A stretch of DNA of 27,500 nucleotides from Penaeus vannamei (GCF_042767895.1 NC_091565.1:4698891-4726390), one strand, 5' to 3'; positions 10,191 through 22,425 are shown, counted from the first letter of the stretch. The notes: generated from the letters alone by a model not told the origin. A program made the numbers and translations.

Positions 10191-10304
10191 ACGCGCCAAG
10201 ATGACGTCATCGTTCGCGGCTCCTTGTTTCCGGTCCCGAAAGGCGGCGCGGAGCGAGGTCGAATGCGGTCGCCGTTCTGGGTCGTCGGGGAAAATGCTCG
10301 GTTT
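10191..10304. promoter_or_regulatory. CpG-rich unique island with a perfect CRE palindrome
   Basis: About 110 bases of CpG-rich sequence lie isolated between C-rich and TTTA repeats. They contain TGACGTCA (10202-10209, full cAMP-response element/ATF palindrome), TTTCCGG (ETS-type core) and several CGCG steps. This might be an intronic regulatory element, but no independent evidence supports it. Confidence 0.3.
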
Positions 10305-10655
10305 TGTTTTATTCATTTATTTTATTTTATTTCATTTATTTGTCTATTGATTCATTTGTCTTTTTGGCCCTTTATTTATTTATTTGTTTTATTTATTTAT
10401 TTTTTATTTTATTTCATTTATTTATTTATTTGTCTTTTTGTCGTTTTTTTTTTGTTTTTTGTTTGGTTTATTTCTTATTTTATTTTTTATTTTATTTCAT
10501 TTATTTATTTACTAGTCTTTTTGCGTTTTATCTATTTATTGTTTGTTTCATTTCTTATTTTATTTGTTATTTTATTTCATTTATTTATTTGCTTGTCTTT
10601 ATGTTTTTTTTTCTTATTTTATTTGATTATTTTTATTTATCTATTTGTTTTTATT
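10305..10655 (+). repeat. (TTTA)n / TTTG-rich tract
   Basis: ATTT tetranucleotide steps with longer phrases such as TTATTTTATTTCATTTATTT recurring about five times. Hydrophobic Phe/Leu/Tyr frames across it are compositional and should not be read as membrane proteins. Confidence 0.92.
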
Positions 10656-10680
10656 TGAGAGGGTTTTCTTCAGTCACTTA

Positions 10681-10945
10681 CGTACACATACATATAGAAG
10701 CATATCTGTATGAACAGTCACATACACACATCTATGTACACTAAAACATACATACACACACAAATAAACAAACACACGCACAGATAAAAATAGACATGTG
10801 TGTATGTATATATCTACATCTATATGTGTGTGTATGTGTTTATGTATGTATGTATGTATGTATGTATAAATGTATGTATGTATGTATGTATGTATAAATG
10901 TATGTATGTATGTATGTATACATGTATGTATGTATGTATGTATGC
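10681..10945 (+). repeat. ACATAC-rich segment followed by (TGTA)n array
   Basis: 10681-10790 is rich in ACATACACAC. 10841-10945 is (TATG)n interrupted at roughly 30-base intervals by TATAAATG, which makes a higher-order unit. The CA-type and TG-type halves are complementary and could form a foldback. Confidence 0.9.
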
Positions 10946-11728
10946 GTGTCTACAAATATCAGGAAAGAGAACAGAAAGAGAGACACACGCACATGAACAG
11001 CCAAAAAAAAAAAAAACGCACACTCACGCATGTGCACACCCACCACCAAATCCACACATGAAGTGGAACAAAGAGAATAAATTAACTGACGTCTTAATGC
11101 AACATTTGCGTGAGGAGAGATGTTGCGGATGCGTGGTCATGTAATTTTCTTTGTAATTGATAATGATAAAAGGATTTGTTATCATTTGGCCGAAGCGAAG
11201 AGATGGAGAATGGGCGAAGGGAAAAGAAAAGAAAGAGAAGTAGGGGAAGGAAAGGAATAGGGAAATGAGAGAATAAGAAGAGAGAGCGAAGGGAGAGTAG
11301 AAAAAAAAAAACGAAGGGAAGCGTAAAGAAATTAAAGCATAAAACATAAAAATAAATAATTTTCAAAAACCTAAAAAAAACACACACAAAAAAAACAACA
11401 AATAATAATAAAAGAAGGAAGAGAGAAACAAGAGAAGAGCGAGAGAGAACCCGGCGTCCTTGTGGGCGAGCGAGAGACCGCAGACCGAAGCTGTGGCCGA
11501 CGACGAGCCATTAAGGGGAAACTGAACAAAAACGGGTAAAGAAAACGGACATTTGTCATTCATTTTTTATCTTTTTTTTATATAAATGTTTTGTTTTTGT
11601 TATTTTTTTACGCCTTCTTTGTGGAGTGATTTTCTCTCGGTTGGATGTTGTTAGGAGTGAAAGCGGTGTTCTAATGAGTGGCGTTGGGATGAGATAAATT
11701 GGGGTAGAGAGATAGGGAATTAAAGAGG

Positions 11729-11733
<5 letters not shown>
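10946..11733. other. Mostly unique, purine-biased intronic sequence
   Basis: Contains a poly-A run near 11002-11014, GA-rich stretches at 11200-11300 and 11410-11450, and AT-rich patches. No gene was recognised. Confidence 0.5.
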
Positions 11734-11824
<91 letters not shown>

Positions 11825-11826
11825 GA

Positions 11827-11884
<58 letters not shown>

Positions 11885-11927
11885 AGAAGAAGAAGAAGAA
11901 GAAGAAGAAGAAGAAGAAGAAGAAGAA
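11734..11927 (+). repeat. Compound (GA)n-(GAAA)n-(GA)n-(GAA)n array
   Basis: GA to about 11770, GAAA 11771-11807, GA 11808-11880 with a GGAA interruption, then a pure GAA trinucleotide run 11880-11927. Confidence 0.96.
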
Positions 11928-12227
11928 CATAAAGAAGAACCTCAAGAAAGAAAGAAAACAGAAGCGCGAGCGGAATTGAATATTCAAAAAAATCCAGAAT
12001 TCAAAATTCCCGCCAAAAAAACCGGAGTAAAAGGCGCCATCCCCTCGTTGCTTTTCGCGGCATTAACGACTCCCCCATTAAAGACCATTAACCCATTACG
12101 TCTTCAGGATTTCTTCTTGGAGCATAAGGAGGTAATGAGCAGGGTGGGGGGAGGGGGGGGGAGGGGGAGGCCGATGCTCGCTCCCCGTGATGAATAAGAA
12201 ATAGATGATAATGATAATGATGATGGT
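11928..12227. other. Unique spacer with a G-rich run
   Basis: Unique AT- and A-rich sequence. A run of G with isolated A and T lies at about 12138-12170. Confidence 0.55.
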
Positions 12228-12276
12228 AAGAGAGAGAGAGAGAGGGAGGGAGAGAGAGAGAGGGAGGGAGGAGAGG

Positions 12277-12318
<42 letters not shown>

Positions 12319-12600
12319 TAGAGAGAGGTTGATGAGAGAGAAAGAAAGAGAGAGCCAGAAAGACAGACAGAGAGAGAGAGAGAGAGAGACAGAAACAGAG
12401 ACAAGCAGACAGAAGTAGAGAGAGGTTGATGAGAGAGAAAGAGAAAGAAAGAGAGACAGACAGACAGACAGACAGAAAGAGAGCCATCCAAAGAGACAGA
12501 GACAGAAACAAAAAGACAAGGGCAGACAGATAACCAGACAAACAAACAAAACAGACACAGACAAAAACAGAGAGAGACCTCGATAGATAGATAGACAGAC
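12228..12600 (+). repeat. GA/GACA-rich tract with ~110-bp larger unit
   Basis: GAGA and GACA steps. The phrase AGAGAGGTTGATGAGAGAGA occurs at about 12321 and again at about 12418, which points to a ~97-bp duplication inside the tract. It ends in GATAGATAGACAGACAG. Confidence 0.88.
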
Positions 12601-12698
12601 AGCGAGCGACTCTGCTAATGGTGTCCGACTCAAGGGCGTTGATCTGGCTCTCGCACCAACACCGCGCATCGCTAACTCCACATGGGGGGTCTTCCTGG

Positions 12699-13058
12699 TG
12701 TGGGAGGAGGAGGGGGTGGGGGAGGAGGGAGGTGGGGGGGGGGGGAGGGGGAGATGGAGGAGGGGGTGGGGGAGGAGGTGGAGGAGGAGGGGGAGGAGGA
12801 GGAGGGGGAGGTGGGGAGGGAGGAGGAGGAAGAGGGGGTGGGGAGGAGGAGGTGAGGGTAGGAGGAGGAGGAGGAGGGGTGGGGGGAGGGAGGTGGGGGT
12901 GGGGGGAGGAGGAGGAAGGGGGTGGGGGGAGGAGGAGGGAGGGGGTGGGGGTGGGGTAGGAGGAGGAGGAGGAGGGGGTGGGGGTAGGGAGGAGGAGGAG
13001 GAGGGGGTGGGGGGAGGAGGAGGAGGAGGAGGGGGTGGGGGGAGGAGGGAAGGGGGCT
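12699..13058 (+). repeat. G-rich (GGA/GGT)n tract
   Basis: About 360 bases of G-rich triplets (GGA, GGT, GGGGGT) on the sense strand with very many G runs, a strong candidate for multiple G-quadruplexes. GGAGGAGGAGGAGGGGGTGG-type units recur at 40-60 bases. Gly-rich and Pro/Ser-rich frames are artefacts. Confidence 0.95.
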
Positions 13059-13075
13059 AAGAAGAGGACGAGAAG

Positions 13076-13352
<277 letters not shown>

Positions 13353-13527
13353 GATAAGCACGAAGGAGAGAGACGGAATGATGGCAGGGCAGAGACGGAG
13401 AGCCGAAGGAAGGTCACGAAAACGAGAGAAACTCGCGACGGGAAAATTAAATAATGGAAACGAAGGGTTAAGGATGGTGGTGCGTGAGTGAAACTTCTGA
13501 ACGAAAGGAGGAGGAAGGAAAGGAGGG

Positions 13528-13716
<189 letters not shown>

Positions 13717-13793
13717 GAGAGAAAAATGGAGATAAATAAAATCTTCAAGACATCACTAATTCGGGAAAAAATTACGTTTTCAGAACTAACGCG

Positions 13794-13815
13794 TTTTTTT
13801 TTTTTTTTTTTTTTT
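13794..13815. repeat. Poly-T run of about 22
   Basis: Homopolymer T after CGCG, with unique flanks. It might be the reverse-strand tail of an old retroposon, but no body was recognised. Confidence 0.85.
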
Positions 13816-13922
13816 CCCTTAAGCTGCTTAATAAGTGTGTGTGCGTGCGTGCGTGGGCGAGAGCGTCCGTACATGCGTGTGAACCTGTTAGCATTCCCAT
13901 AAAAATGTGATCTGTCTCTCTT

Positions 13923-14178
<256 letters not shown>

Positions 14179-14322
14179 CCCTCATAATCCTCCATTTCTC
14201 CCTCATTTATAGCATCCAACAGACGCCATACCTCCTTCTTGCCCCAACTCCATACCTCCTTCTTTCCCCAACCCCTCGGCCCCAAAAACACCATTTTAAC
14301 CCCCTTTGTCTCTTCTTTCCAG

Positions 14323-14439
14323 ACGAGAACGAGTGCAAGTACCGCCCCTGCGACGTGTTTGCCTCCTGCACGAACACCCTCGGCTCCTTCTACTGCACCT
14401 GCTTCCCCGGCTACGAGGGAGACGGCTTCTCGTGTAACG
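14323..14439 (+). CDS. dpy: Exon C: calcium-binding EGF domain of the dumpy-like protein
   Basis: A symmetrical phase 1-1 exon of 117 nt that encodes exactly one EGF module. The acceptor is CAG at 14320-14322 after TCTCTTCTTTC, and the donor is GTGAGT at 14440-14445. The translation begins DENECKYRPCDVFASCTNT and continues LGSFYCTCFPGYEGDGFSCN. It has all six EGF cysteines, the N-terminal D-x-N-E calcium ligands and the C-x-N-x4-F-x-C-x-C signature of Asx hydroxylation, so this is a calcium-binding EGF domain (EGF_CA). These domains make rod-like tandem arrays in extracellular matrix proteins such as fibrillin and dumpy. The wording ENECKYRPCDVFASCTNTLG is what I associate with the first cbEGF of dumpy. 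Other large cbEGF proteins remain possible without a search. The next exon should start in phase 1 but is not visible in the remaining 13 kb. Confidence 0.85.
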
Positions 14440-14495
14440 GTGAGTACGCTGGCTATTCTCACAGGGACTTGGGACTTTTTCGCGGTGGGAGCGTC

Positions 14496-14730
14496 TGTGT
14501 GTGTGAGAGAGGTTATTTTCACCGTTTGGTCTTGTCTACGGGGGAGCTCTTGTTGTTTTTTGTTGTTGTTGTTGTTTTCTGTTGGTTTCGAGTGGATATG
14601 ATTTTTGTGTGTGTGAGAGAGTTTATTTTCACCGTTTGGTCTTGTCTACGGGGGAGCTATTGTTGTTTTCTGTTGTTTCTTGTTGTTGTTGTTGTTTTTC
14701 TGTTGGTTTTCGAGTGGATATGATGTTTTT
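14496..14730 (+). repeat. 110-bp tandem duplication just after exon C
   Basis: TGTGTGTGTGAGAGAG followed by a TTATTTTCACCGTTTGGTCT phrase starts at 14496 and again at 14606. Both copies continue to GAGTGGATATGAT. The second copy is longer (about 125) because its GTT-repeat part expanded. Divergence outside that part is only a few bases. Confidence 0.93.
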
Positions 14731-16925
14731 TATTATTGTTTATTCATTAATTTATTTGATGTTCGTTTTATTGAATAATGGATTGTTCGAAATTAGGTTT
14801 CAGTCTCGTTCCCATAAGTATCTCACGCGTATGGTCTATTTATCTATCTATTCGTTATTCTATTTACACAAAGATTCTTAAAAAAAAAAACTTGCATAAA
14901 TAGTCTTGTCCATGAGTTATAGAAAGCGCCAGAGCTATATCTCACAAGGTCCCGCCATGAGCTGTGTCCGCCTGACCTTTGCACCTCCCCGAACAAGAAA
15001 AGTCAGGGCTGCCAACATTCCCGATGGCGTCCGTGCCGTAGCGTATGGTAGATCATCGACTTCCTCGCGAGAAATTCTGTTGTTGGTTATTTTTCACTTG
15101 GCTGGTTGTATTTATGGTTTATTTGACTGTAGGGTATCGGAATATGTTTCATTGCTGGATTGTTGTGCTATTGGAAACGTGTAACGCCTTTTTGTTTGTA
15201 CTTTGGAGGAAAAAAATCTAAAGTTCAGAGGTTTTCTGTAAATATCATTTTCATCTTGGAAATTCAGATACGCATAGATTACGTTCTATGATCTTAATTG
15301 AGGTAACATTACGTGCCAAATATCTAGCGAAATACGTATTGCGAAACCCTCGTAATACAATCAATTTCTTTTTTTAATCGAATTTCGAATGCGTGGTAGA
15401 AATTCCCATAGGCAAAAACCAGGCATGCACAGGCGCGGTCGGAGCAAGGTTAGCGCGCGAAAATTATGCCGATAATTACAGGAACGCGGTTTGGTATTGT
15501 TAATTGAGTAAAGTTATATTGTTTTTAAGATCTTACTGTGTGTGCCTTGTTATGAAATCCAGATTCAAAAGAAGAAATGTTCGCACTTGTAAGCAATTCC
15601 GTGGTAAAATCGTATCATTTTTTTTCTCAATTGGGAAACGCAAGAATGTTCGAGTTTGGCATCAACTTAACCGTGGGGAGGAAAATAATATCATGGTGTC
15701 TTCTTCACAGGCTTTCTTATAGCCCACAGTATAACGAAAAGCGAATTCTATCAAATTCTAAAATAGCGTTCGAAACCACTGACCCGGAACCAGTATTAGA
15801 GCATTCGAATCACGCGTCAAAGCCGAAGCCGACGCCGAGGCCGCTCCATGGAACGCGACTCCCACAGAAAACGGGAAGAACGATGGCGAAATAATAGACA
15901 GGGATCATTAACAAGAATGGTGGTTAAACCGAATATACTTTATCTTGTCAGGCCCCCAGCGTCGTACGGTCGCTTTAGCCGTGTTGAAACATGTGCCATT
16001 GTTCTTTAGGCCCCTCGTATACTGTTTTCAAAGATCTTACTTTCCGTTTACTTTCTCATTCTTTATATTTCCGTACAGCTTTGCCGTTTCTTGATCATCA
16101 TATAGTAAAGATTAATAAATTATTACTCAGATCTTCCCTTTTTTCCATAAACGAATTGACGCTATATTTAACGCAACTTACCGGAGAATCCCCCCCCCCC
16201 CAAGCCAACCTATTTCGGATCATAATTACACCAATACCTGTCCGAAAATAAGCGTTCACGCACAATCGCCCATCGCGAATCCTCTTCAGAAGGGATCCAA
16301 CACTCCTTCAGAGGCGGTTGAAAACTCTATACCCCAGAAATAACGATGTTCAGTTCAGACTCACAGGGTGGAACACCAGTTAACCCGTTTTCTATACAAT
16401 GCGAAAAAAAGGCAAAGAAAAGGGAAAGAAAAAATGTTTAACAGCCTTTAGACTCGACTCTAAAAGAAAGGTTTAAACCCTAACGCCATCCCACCCACAG
16501 TGATCTATAGACTTACGGTTCGTGTCAGTATATCCGTTCACAGATTAGAAACAGGGCGCATGGAGGAAGATAAAAGAATAAACGAAAGGAAGAGAAAAGA
16601 CGAGAAGACAAGAGACACCGAACAAGGGACGAAAAGAAGGAAAAGAGTTAATTTTCCAGCCTGTTTCAGAAAGTCTTTCCCTCTCTCTTTCAAAATGAGG
16701 CTTATTTTCAGGGCGTCTTTCGGGCCGTGGCGAAGGGAGGAGAAGGGAGGGGAGGGGATAATCTTGGGCGAATTTGGGAGAAGACAATAGCCGTGAAAGA
16801 GGAGAGAAAGAGGAAGGGAAGGAGATCCTCGTCAGCTTCTGTGCGGAACATCGCTCCAAACAGGAAGAGAAAACTGCCACGCCTCGTTTGGCCGTCTGTG
16901 CAAGTGCGCCATTCGAGGGACTTGC
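14731..16925. other. ~2.2-kb unique intronic stretch
   Basis: This is the longest repeat-poor stretch in the window, with a poly-A run near 14881, a C run near 16191 and a CpG-containing segment around 15410-15900. Open frames at 14906-15184, 15577-15894 and 16500-16790 have no recognised domain, conserved cysteine pattern or splice-supported structure. It could host regulatory elements or an old, unrecognisable transposon. Confidence 0.5.
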
Positions 16926-16980
16926 TGTGCGTGTGCGTGTGTGCGTGTGAGTGTGTGTGTTTGTGTGTGTGTGCGTGCGA

Positions 16981-17018
<38 letters not shown>

Positions 17019-17048
17019 ATATATATTTATGTATATGAATATATATAT

Positions 17049-17124
<76 letters not shown>

Positions 17125-17207
17125 CTCTCTCTCTCTATATATATATATAGATAGATAGATGGATAGACAGATAGATAGATATGTATATATTTGTATATAT
17201 ATGAATA

Positions 17208-17262
<55 letters not shown>
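16926..17262 (+). repeat. Complementary (GT)n ... (CA)n pair with TA, CT and GATA blocks
   Basis: GT-rich 16926-17015 (pure from about 16985), an AT-rich 35-base spacer, a pure CA block 17051-17123, CT 17124-17136, TA 17137-17149, GATA to about 17180 and TA 17215-17252. The GT and CA arms are complementary and could fold into a hairpin around the AT-rich loop. Confidence 0.95.
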
Positions 17263-17620
17263 CTTTAGAAAAGCACGGAACAAAGAGCCTAAGATGGGAA
17301 TCTGTGTCAACTAAACCTTTAACCTTTCCGAAAGGGAATCGTGAACGACCTTTCTTAAAAAAAAAAAAAAAAATAGTTTTCTTTCCTTTTTATAAAAGTT
17401 ATCGAGTGAGAGATATATTAGTTTATTCCGAACCTATTGCACAGCGAGGAAAATATGTGGATAAGACCCATTTCTTCCCTATTGTGAGGCAGGCATCGTA
17501 TATAAACCTTTCCCCTATTGTGTAGGTAGAAGCGAGAGACAACCCAATTCCAGGTCGTTATAAGGCAAGACGTAAATAACACAAACTGATCTCTTTGTGG
17601 CGACTCCTCCCGACCCCAGT
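17263..17620. other. Unique intronic sequence with a poly-A run
   Basis: Poly-A of about 17 lies near 17357-17373. CCTATTGTG-type phrases recur near 17431, 17478 and 17514, hinting at a small decayed repeat. Confidence 0.5.
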
Positions 17621-17935
<315 letters not shown>

Positions 17936-17945
17936 AAACCCATTT

Positions 17946-18085
17946 TTCTTATCCCTCCCCCTGTCCCCCTCCCCCAACCCCCTGCCCCCTCCCCCCGAAC
18001 CCTTCCCCTCCCCCCTCCCCGCAAAGAAGGACCACCATCCCCGCCCGTTCTTCAAGCCCCCCCCCCTCCCTCCCCCCCCTTCGCC
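17946..18085. repeat. C-rich tract
   Basis: CCCCCTCCCCC-type sequence, including CCCCCTCCCCCAACCCCCTG. The complementary strand is rich in G runs. Confidence 0.85.
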
Positions 18086-18783
18086 CTGGCCTCGGGGGCG
18101 GCGCCGGGATGCTGCCTCCGTCACGGGATGGCGCCGCTCCCATCCCACGGGGGTCAAGCCCTTACGGTACAGGGAGCTTCTCTGCGCACGCTTGAAAAGG
18201 AGAGAGAAAGAATTTAAAAAAAAAAAAAGGGAGATGAAAGGAGAAGAGAGGACTAAATGGTGTGAATTTGGACGCCGTTCTGGGAAATTACGCTCGTCAG
18301 TGGGATTATTTCTTTACGCTTTGAGAAAAAGAGAAGAAAAAGAGGGAGAGAGAAGAAAAAAAGAAGAAAGTGAGAGAAAGAGAAAGAGAAAAAAAAGTAA
18401 ATGTACAAGCTGAAATAATGATCATTTAAGAATATCTAAATGAATTAGATTTACAGAATCAAAAAAAAAAAAAAAAAAAAATGGTAGAAAGACATAACAT
18501 ATATAAGGATAACAAACTATATCTCTTATTCTTTCCAACGACCGTCAAGTATACACACAACGAGTATACTTAAGGCTATACACACCGGCGTTCTAAATGT
18601 CATATAACGGTTTTGTAATGTATAGAGAAGGATACGATTACACTGTGTGAAGATCGAGGGCGTGAGAAATTTTCCCAAAGCGACAATGATTTATATATAT
18701 TGATGTTTACACTTGCCCTTTTTAATGATATAAGGAAGAGGTATCTGCGTGAGGATTTTTGTAACACATTGCTTTTGATATCA
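18086..18783. other. Unique sequence, GC-rich then purine- and A-rich
   Basis: A GC-rich beginning (18086-18190), GA/A-rich 18200-18400, poly-A at about 18462-18480, then unique AT-rich sequence. No gene was recognised. Confidence 0.5.
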
Positions 18784-19008
18784 TTATTATTGTCATTATC
18801 GGTATTATTGCCAAATTTATTATCGTCGTTATTTTCATCATCTTTATTATCATTATTATTATCACCATCCTTATTATCAATATTATTATCACCATCGTCA
18901 TTATCATTATTATTATCATCATCCTTATTATCAATATTATTATCACCATCCTTATTATCAATAATATTATCATCATCCTTATTATCAATATTATTATCAA
19001 ATTATTAT
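18784..19008 (+). repeat. TTATTATCA-type AT-rich minisatellite
   Basis: The phrase CCTTATTATCAATATTATTA recurs about four times at roughly 36-base spacing in an ATT/ATC trinucleotide background. It resembles the array before exon B in its TTATTATCATTATT steps but is a different unit. Confidence 0.88.
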
Positions 19009-19534
19009 ATTTCCATCAAATTATTTCTCATCGCCTGTTTATATAAAACTGACATTGAATTAGTAATGAAAGACACATTTGTAAACTGTTTTCTTGCATG
19101 ACGTCACAAAAGCAAAACCAGCATGTTACTAAATAATTTCGTGGCTGTATTATAATATTTATCAAATGTTCTCTCTCTACAAACTATCCTATTACCCATT
19201 AGTACCGAAACAACAGCGATAGAGAAGATAGTTATTACCAATTGATATATACGCACCATTACGTAATTGCGACGATCGTGTCTCTACATCATTTTATTGT
19301 TTTATGATCAATTTTCCAAGTGACACAGATGGTAAGGAGAATTTCGATTGAAATAACGGCATCACGATTTTTATTTTCTTTCTTTCTTTCTTTTATAACC
19401 ATGATAAGAGAAAGTTTTTTATTTTATTTTATTGTTTGTTGCGTCTTCGTTTGTGATGGATGGAGGTCTGAATTCCAGAGTGATAACTACTTTCTGTTTC
19501 ATTTTAGGTGTGTATTTTTTTTATTTTTTTTTAA
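19009..19534. other. Unique AT-rich intronic sequence
   Basis: Contains a second perfect TGACGTCA palindrome at 19099-19106. No coding signal was seen. Confidence 0.5.
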
Positions 19535-19860
19535 TGGATTGCGAGAGAAATTATCGTAGTTTATATAGAAAGAGAAATGGAAAAAAAGGGAATTTGGATG
19601 GATTGCGAGAGAAATTGTGTATCGTTGTTTATATAGAGAGAGAAATGGGAAAAAAATAAGAATTTGGGGGTATATATTTTAATGCATTTTTATATAGAAA
19701 GATGAATAGAAAAAAGGATTTTAAGTGTATATTTTTAAATGCATTTATATATAGAAAGATAAATTTAAAAAAGGAATTTGGGTGTATATTTTTAAATGTA
19801 TTTTTTTATAGAAAGAAAAATAGAGAAAAAAAACGAAATTGGGTGTATATTTCTTATGCA
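19535..19860 (+). repeat. Degenerate ~65-70-bp minisatellite, about five copies
   Basis: Each copy has TTTATATAGAAAGA, a GAAAaATaGAAAAAAA part and a GGAATTTGGGTGTATATTT part. The first two copies also share GATTGCGAGAGAAATT. Left copies differ from right ones, so the array has two subfamilies. Confidence 0.85.
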
Positions 19861-20039
19861 TGACTGACTTCCGTTATGTTTTATAGTCATGCAAAAATAT
19901 CCATCATTAAGAGACAGACAGACAAGTTTCCAGAAACTTTTGCTTTCCATTTCGCTTCATCTTCTTGGCATCGTTATTCTTATATATCTCTTTCTTCGCC
20001 TCAACCTCTCCACCCCACGACTTAACCTCACAGAACACG

Positions 20040-20360
20040 CCCCCAGCCCGCCCACACGACCCCCTCCACCCCCTCCTCTGCCGTCACTTCAACCACCCTG
20101 TTGACCTCTGGAACGCTACCCCCCTTCTCCCCCACCCTATGACCCCTTAGAACCCCTCCCCTCCCCCTCCCTCTCTCTCTCCCACCCCATGACCCTGTAC
20201 CCCTCCCCTCCCTTCTCCCCCACCCCATGACCCTGTACCCCCTCCCCTCCCTTCTCCCCCACCCCATGACCCCTTAGAACTCCCACCCCATGCCCCCGTA
20301 ACCCCTCCCTCCCTTCCCCCCACTCCATGACCCCTTAGAACCCCCTCCCCTCCCCCTGCA
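20040..20360. repeat. C-rich ~40-bp minisatellite (CCCACCCCATGACCC)
   Basis: CACCCCATGACCC or a close variant occurs about six times between 20134 and 20333. It is followed either by CTTAGAACCCC or by TGTACCCC(T)CCCCTCCC, so two variant units alternate. The 180 bases before it are unique (19861-20039). Confidence 0.9.
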
Positions 20361-20429
20361 CCGTTGTAACCCTCCACCGCCACCGCGACGCCGCCACAAC
20401 CTGCCCTGGGGCTTCGGGCGGGCAATCAC

Positions 20430-20680
<251 letters not shown>

Positions 20681-20794
20681 ACGCTATCTACTATCTACCC
20701 GTTGCTCCTCTCCCTGAAATTGGTTAATTGGCGTCAAAGTCAAGAATTCCGCGGTTTGTCTCTTCCTCCAGTTATCCTTCCTTCTTATCTCGGT

Positions 20795-20850
20795 GAAGGG
20801 GGAAGGAGGGAGGAGGAGGAGGGGCGAGGGGGAAGGGGGGAGGGGGGGAG
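20795..20850 (+). repeat. G-rich GGA/GGGGGA run
   Basis: About 55 bases of G runs broken by A, with one C. It is G-quadruplex-prone on the sense strand. Confidence 0.8.
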
Positions 20851-20859
20851 GTAGCCTGA

Positions 20860-22280
20860 AGGAGGTACTGGTCAAGAAGGACACGTGACCCAGGAATGTG
20901 ACACCGTTTTTGTTTTGTATTTATCCCTTTTTTTATTCATTTCATTAGCGTTTTCTTTTCTTTCTTTTTTGCCTTGTTTTTGTTTCATTATTCACTTACA
21001 TCATTTTATGGTCAACCGAGGCATTGTGTGGCCAGCGGGCGTGGGGTGAAAGGGGGCGTTTCGAGCCGGACCGCAGGAGTGTGTAAAAGGAGTTAATATG
21101 GAGGGAACCATAGCACCATCCGGAACAAAGGAAGGGGATAAAAGACCGCGTCTTCTTCAAAATAGGAGAGGAAAAAAAAGAAAAAGGAAAAAAATATATA
21201 TTTGGGTAAAAAAAAAAGTATCTACGCCCGCTTCCCTATTAGGTAAAAACCGCAGTTGATGTTTAGGTAAACTCGAACGCCTTGCATTGGGCCTGGTAAT
21301 TTCCCCAAGATGGCGGCCGGGTGTCGCGTTTCCCGGATCAGAAAGTGATCGCCGCCGCCGCTTCCAAAGCAAGAATGTCCAGCTCAGTAAACCCGTAGAT
21401 GACGTAACGCGGGCTGTAAGTGAGAGCGCTGCCTGGCGGGTTCGCCTCAAACACCTGACGTTACGGCTGTCACACAAGGACGCCGTCACGAAAGGATGAA
21501 TAGGACATTCAGGCGCAATGCGATCGTCTTTTGGCAGCGTCTTTGCGCCCCGGGGGAAAAAGAGCGAGCTGTATTTGGTAAAATGACGCTTTCCTTCCGT
21601 GTATTTCTGCTCATCTAGGTAAAGAGACCAGAAGAAAGTCGTATTTGGACTCGAATCTTCAAATGTTTAGTATTCAATAGGTTTTCGTCCATTACGGATG
21701 TCGTAGTTCACCTCTCGTGATGAAGATTACGCGTCGATTTGAAAAGACGTAGACTTTCTTAGTTTCACTTGTTCTTCCTCCCCTCCCCCCCTTCCTCCCT
21801 TCCCCCTCCCCCACAAACAAACACTCGCAACCGCACAATATCATAATTACCCCGAGTCATAACTGTATCGGCCATAACGAAAAGCAACAGCAACGGCGCG
21901 AACCCTTTTAACCTGCGTGGTGGGAGATGGAGTCGGTGGTCCTGGGCCGCGTGGGACCCCGACCGGGACCCGGAGCTTCCAATTCCCCCCCGGCGGCGCT
22001 GAGGACATTGCACTCTCGCGCTCACACACTCGCCTAACACTCGCTCGTCTGTCAACACTCTCACACTCGCTCGTGTGTCAATACTTCCACGCACTCGCAC
22101 GGCTCTCGGAGGAGCTCGCGGGGTTCTGAAGGGGCCGACGGTAATGAACCGAGGCGACGAATGTGCAGCGGGGGTTTGCAGCGGGAGGCGCCGGCGGGAA
22201 CGGACCGAGGTTTATCGCGCCGTTTTCCTGGCTCTTCTGGGATGATTTTACGCATGACTTTATGCTCGTGTTATTACTAT
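20860..22280. other. ~1.4-kb unique, partly CpG-rich block
   Basis: CpG and GC content rise in 21290-21500 and 21880-22230, unlike the surrounding intron. It includes CCAAGATGGCGGC (21305-21317), a YY1/Pho-type site, TGACGTAA (21400-21407), and two copies of a 26-bp unit starting ACACTCGCTCGT at 22037 and 22063. It could be an internal promoter or enhancer. The open frames (21287-21499, minus strand 21157-21489 and 21765-22100) show no recognised domain. Confidence 0.45.
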
Positions 22281-22342
22281 GCGCGCGCGCGCACACGCAC
22301 AAGCACACACGCACAAGCGCACACGCACACACGCACACACAC

Positions 22343-22425
<83 letters not shown>

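Noticed and set aside
9675..10658. 327-residue + strand frame with hydrophobic stretches
   Set aside because: Translation of CT, C-rich and TTTA repeats; apparent membrane segments come from TTT/ATT composition.
14906..15184. 92-residue frame in unique sequence
   Set aside because: No recognised motif, no splice-consistent extension of the EGF exons, and a length within chance expectation.
15765..15775. GTTCGAAAC as a tRNA T-loop
   Set aside because: No matching acceptor, D or anticodon stems can be drawn around it.
22143..22244. Short frame MNRGDECAAGVCSG... resembling the DEC start of an EGF domain
   Set aside because: Only two cysteines before an Arg-rich stretch and a stop; no acceptor in phase 1 and no further EGF cysteines.
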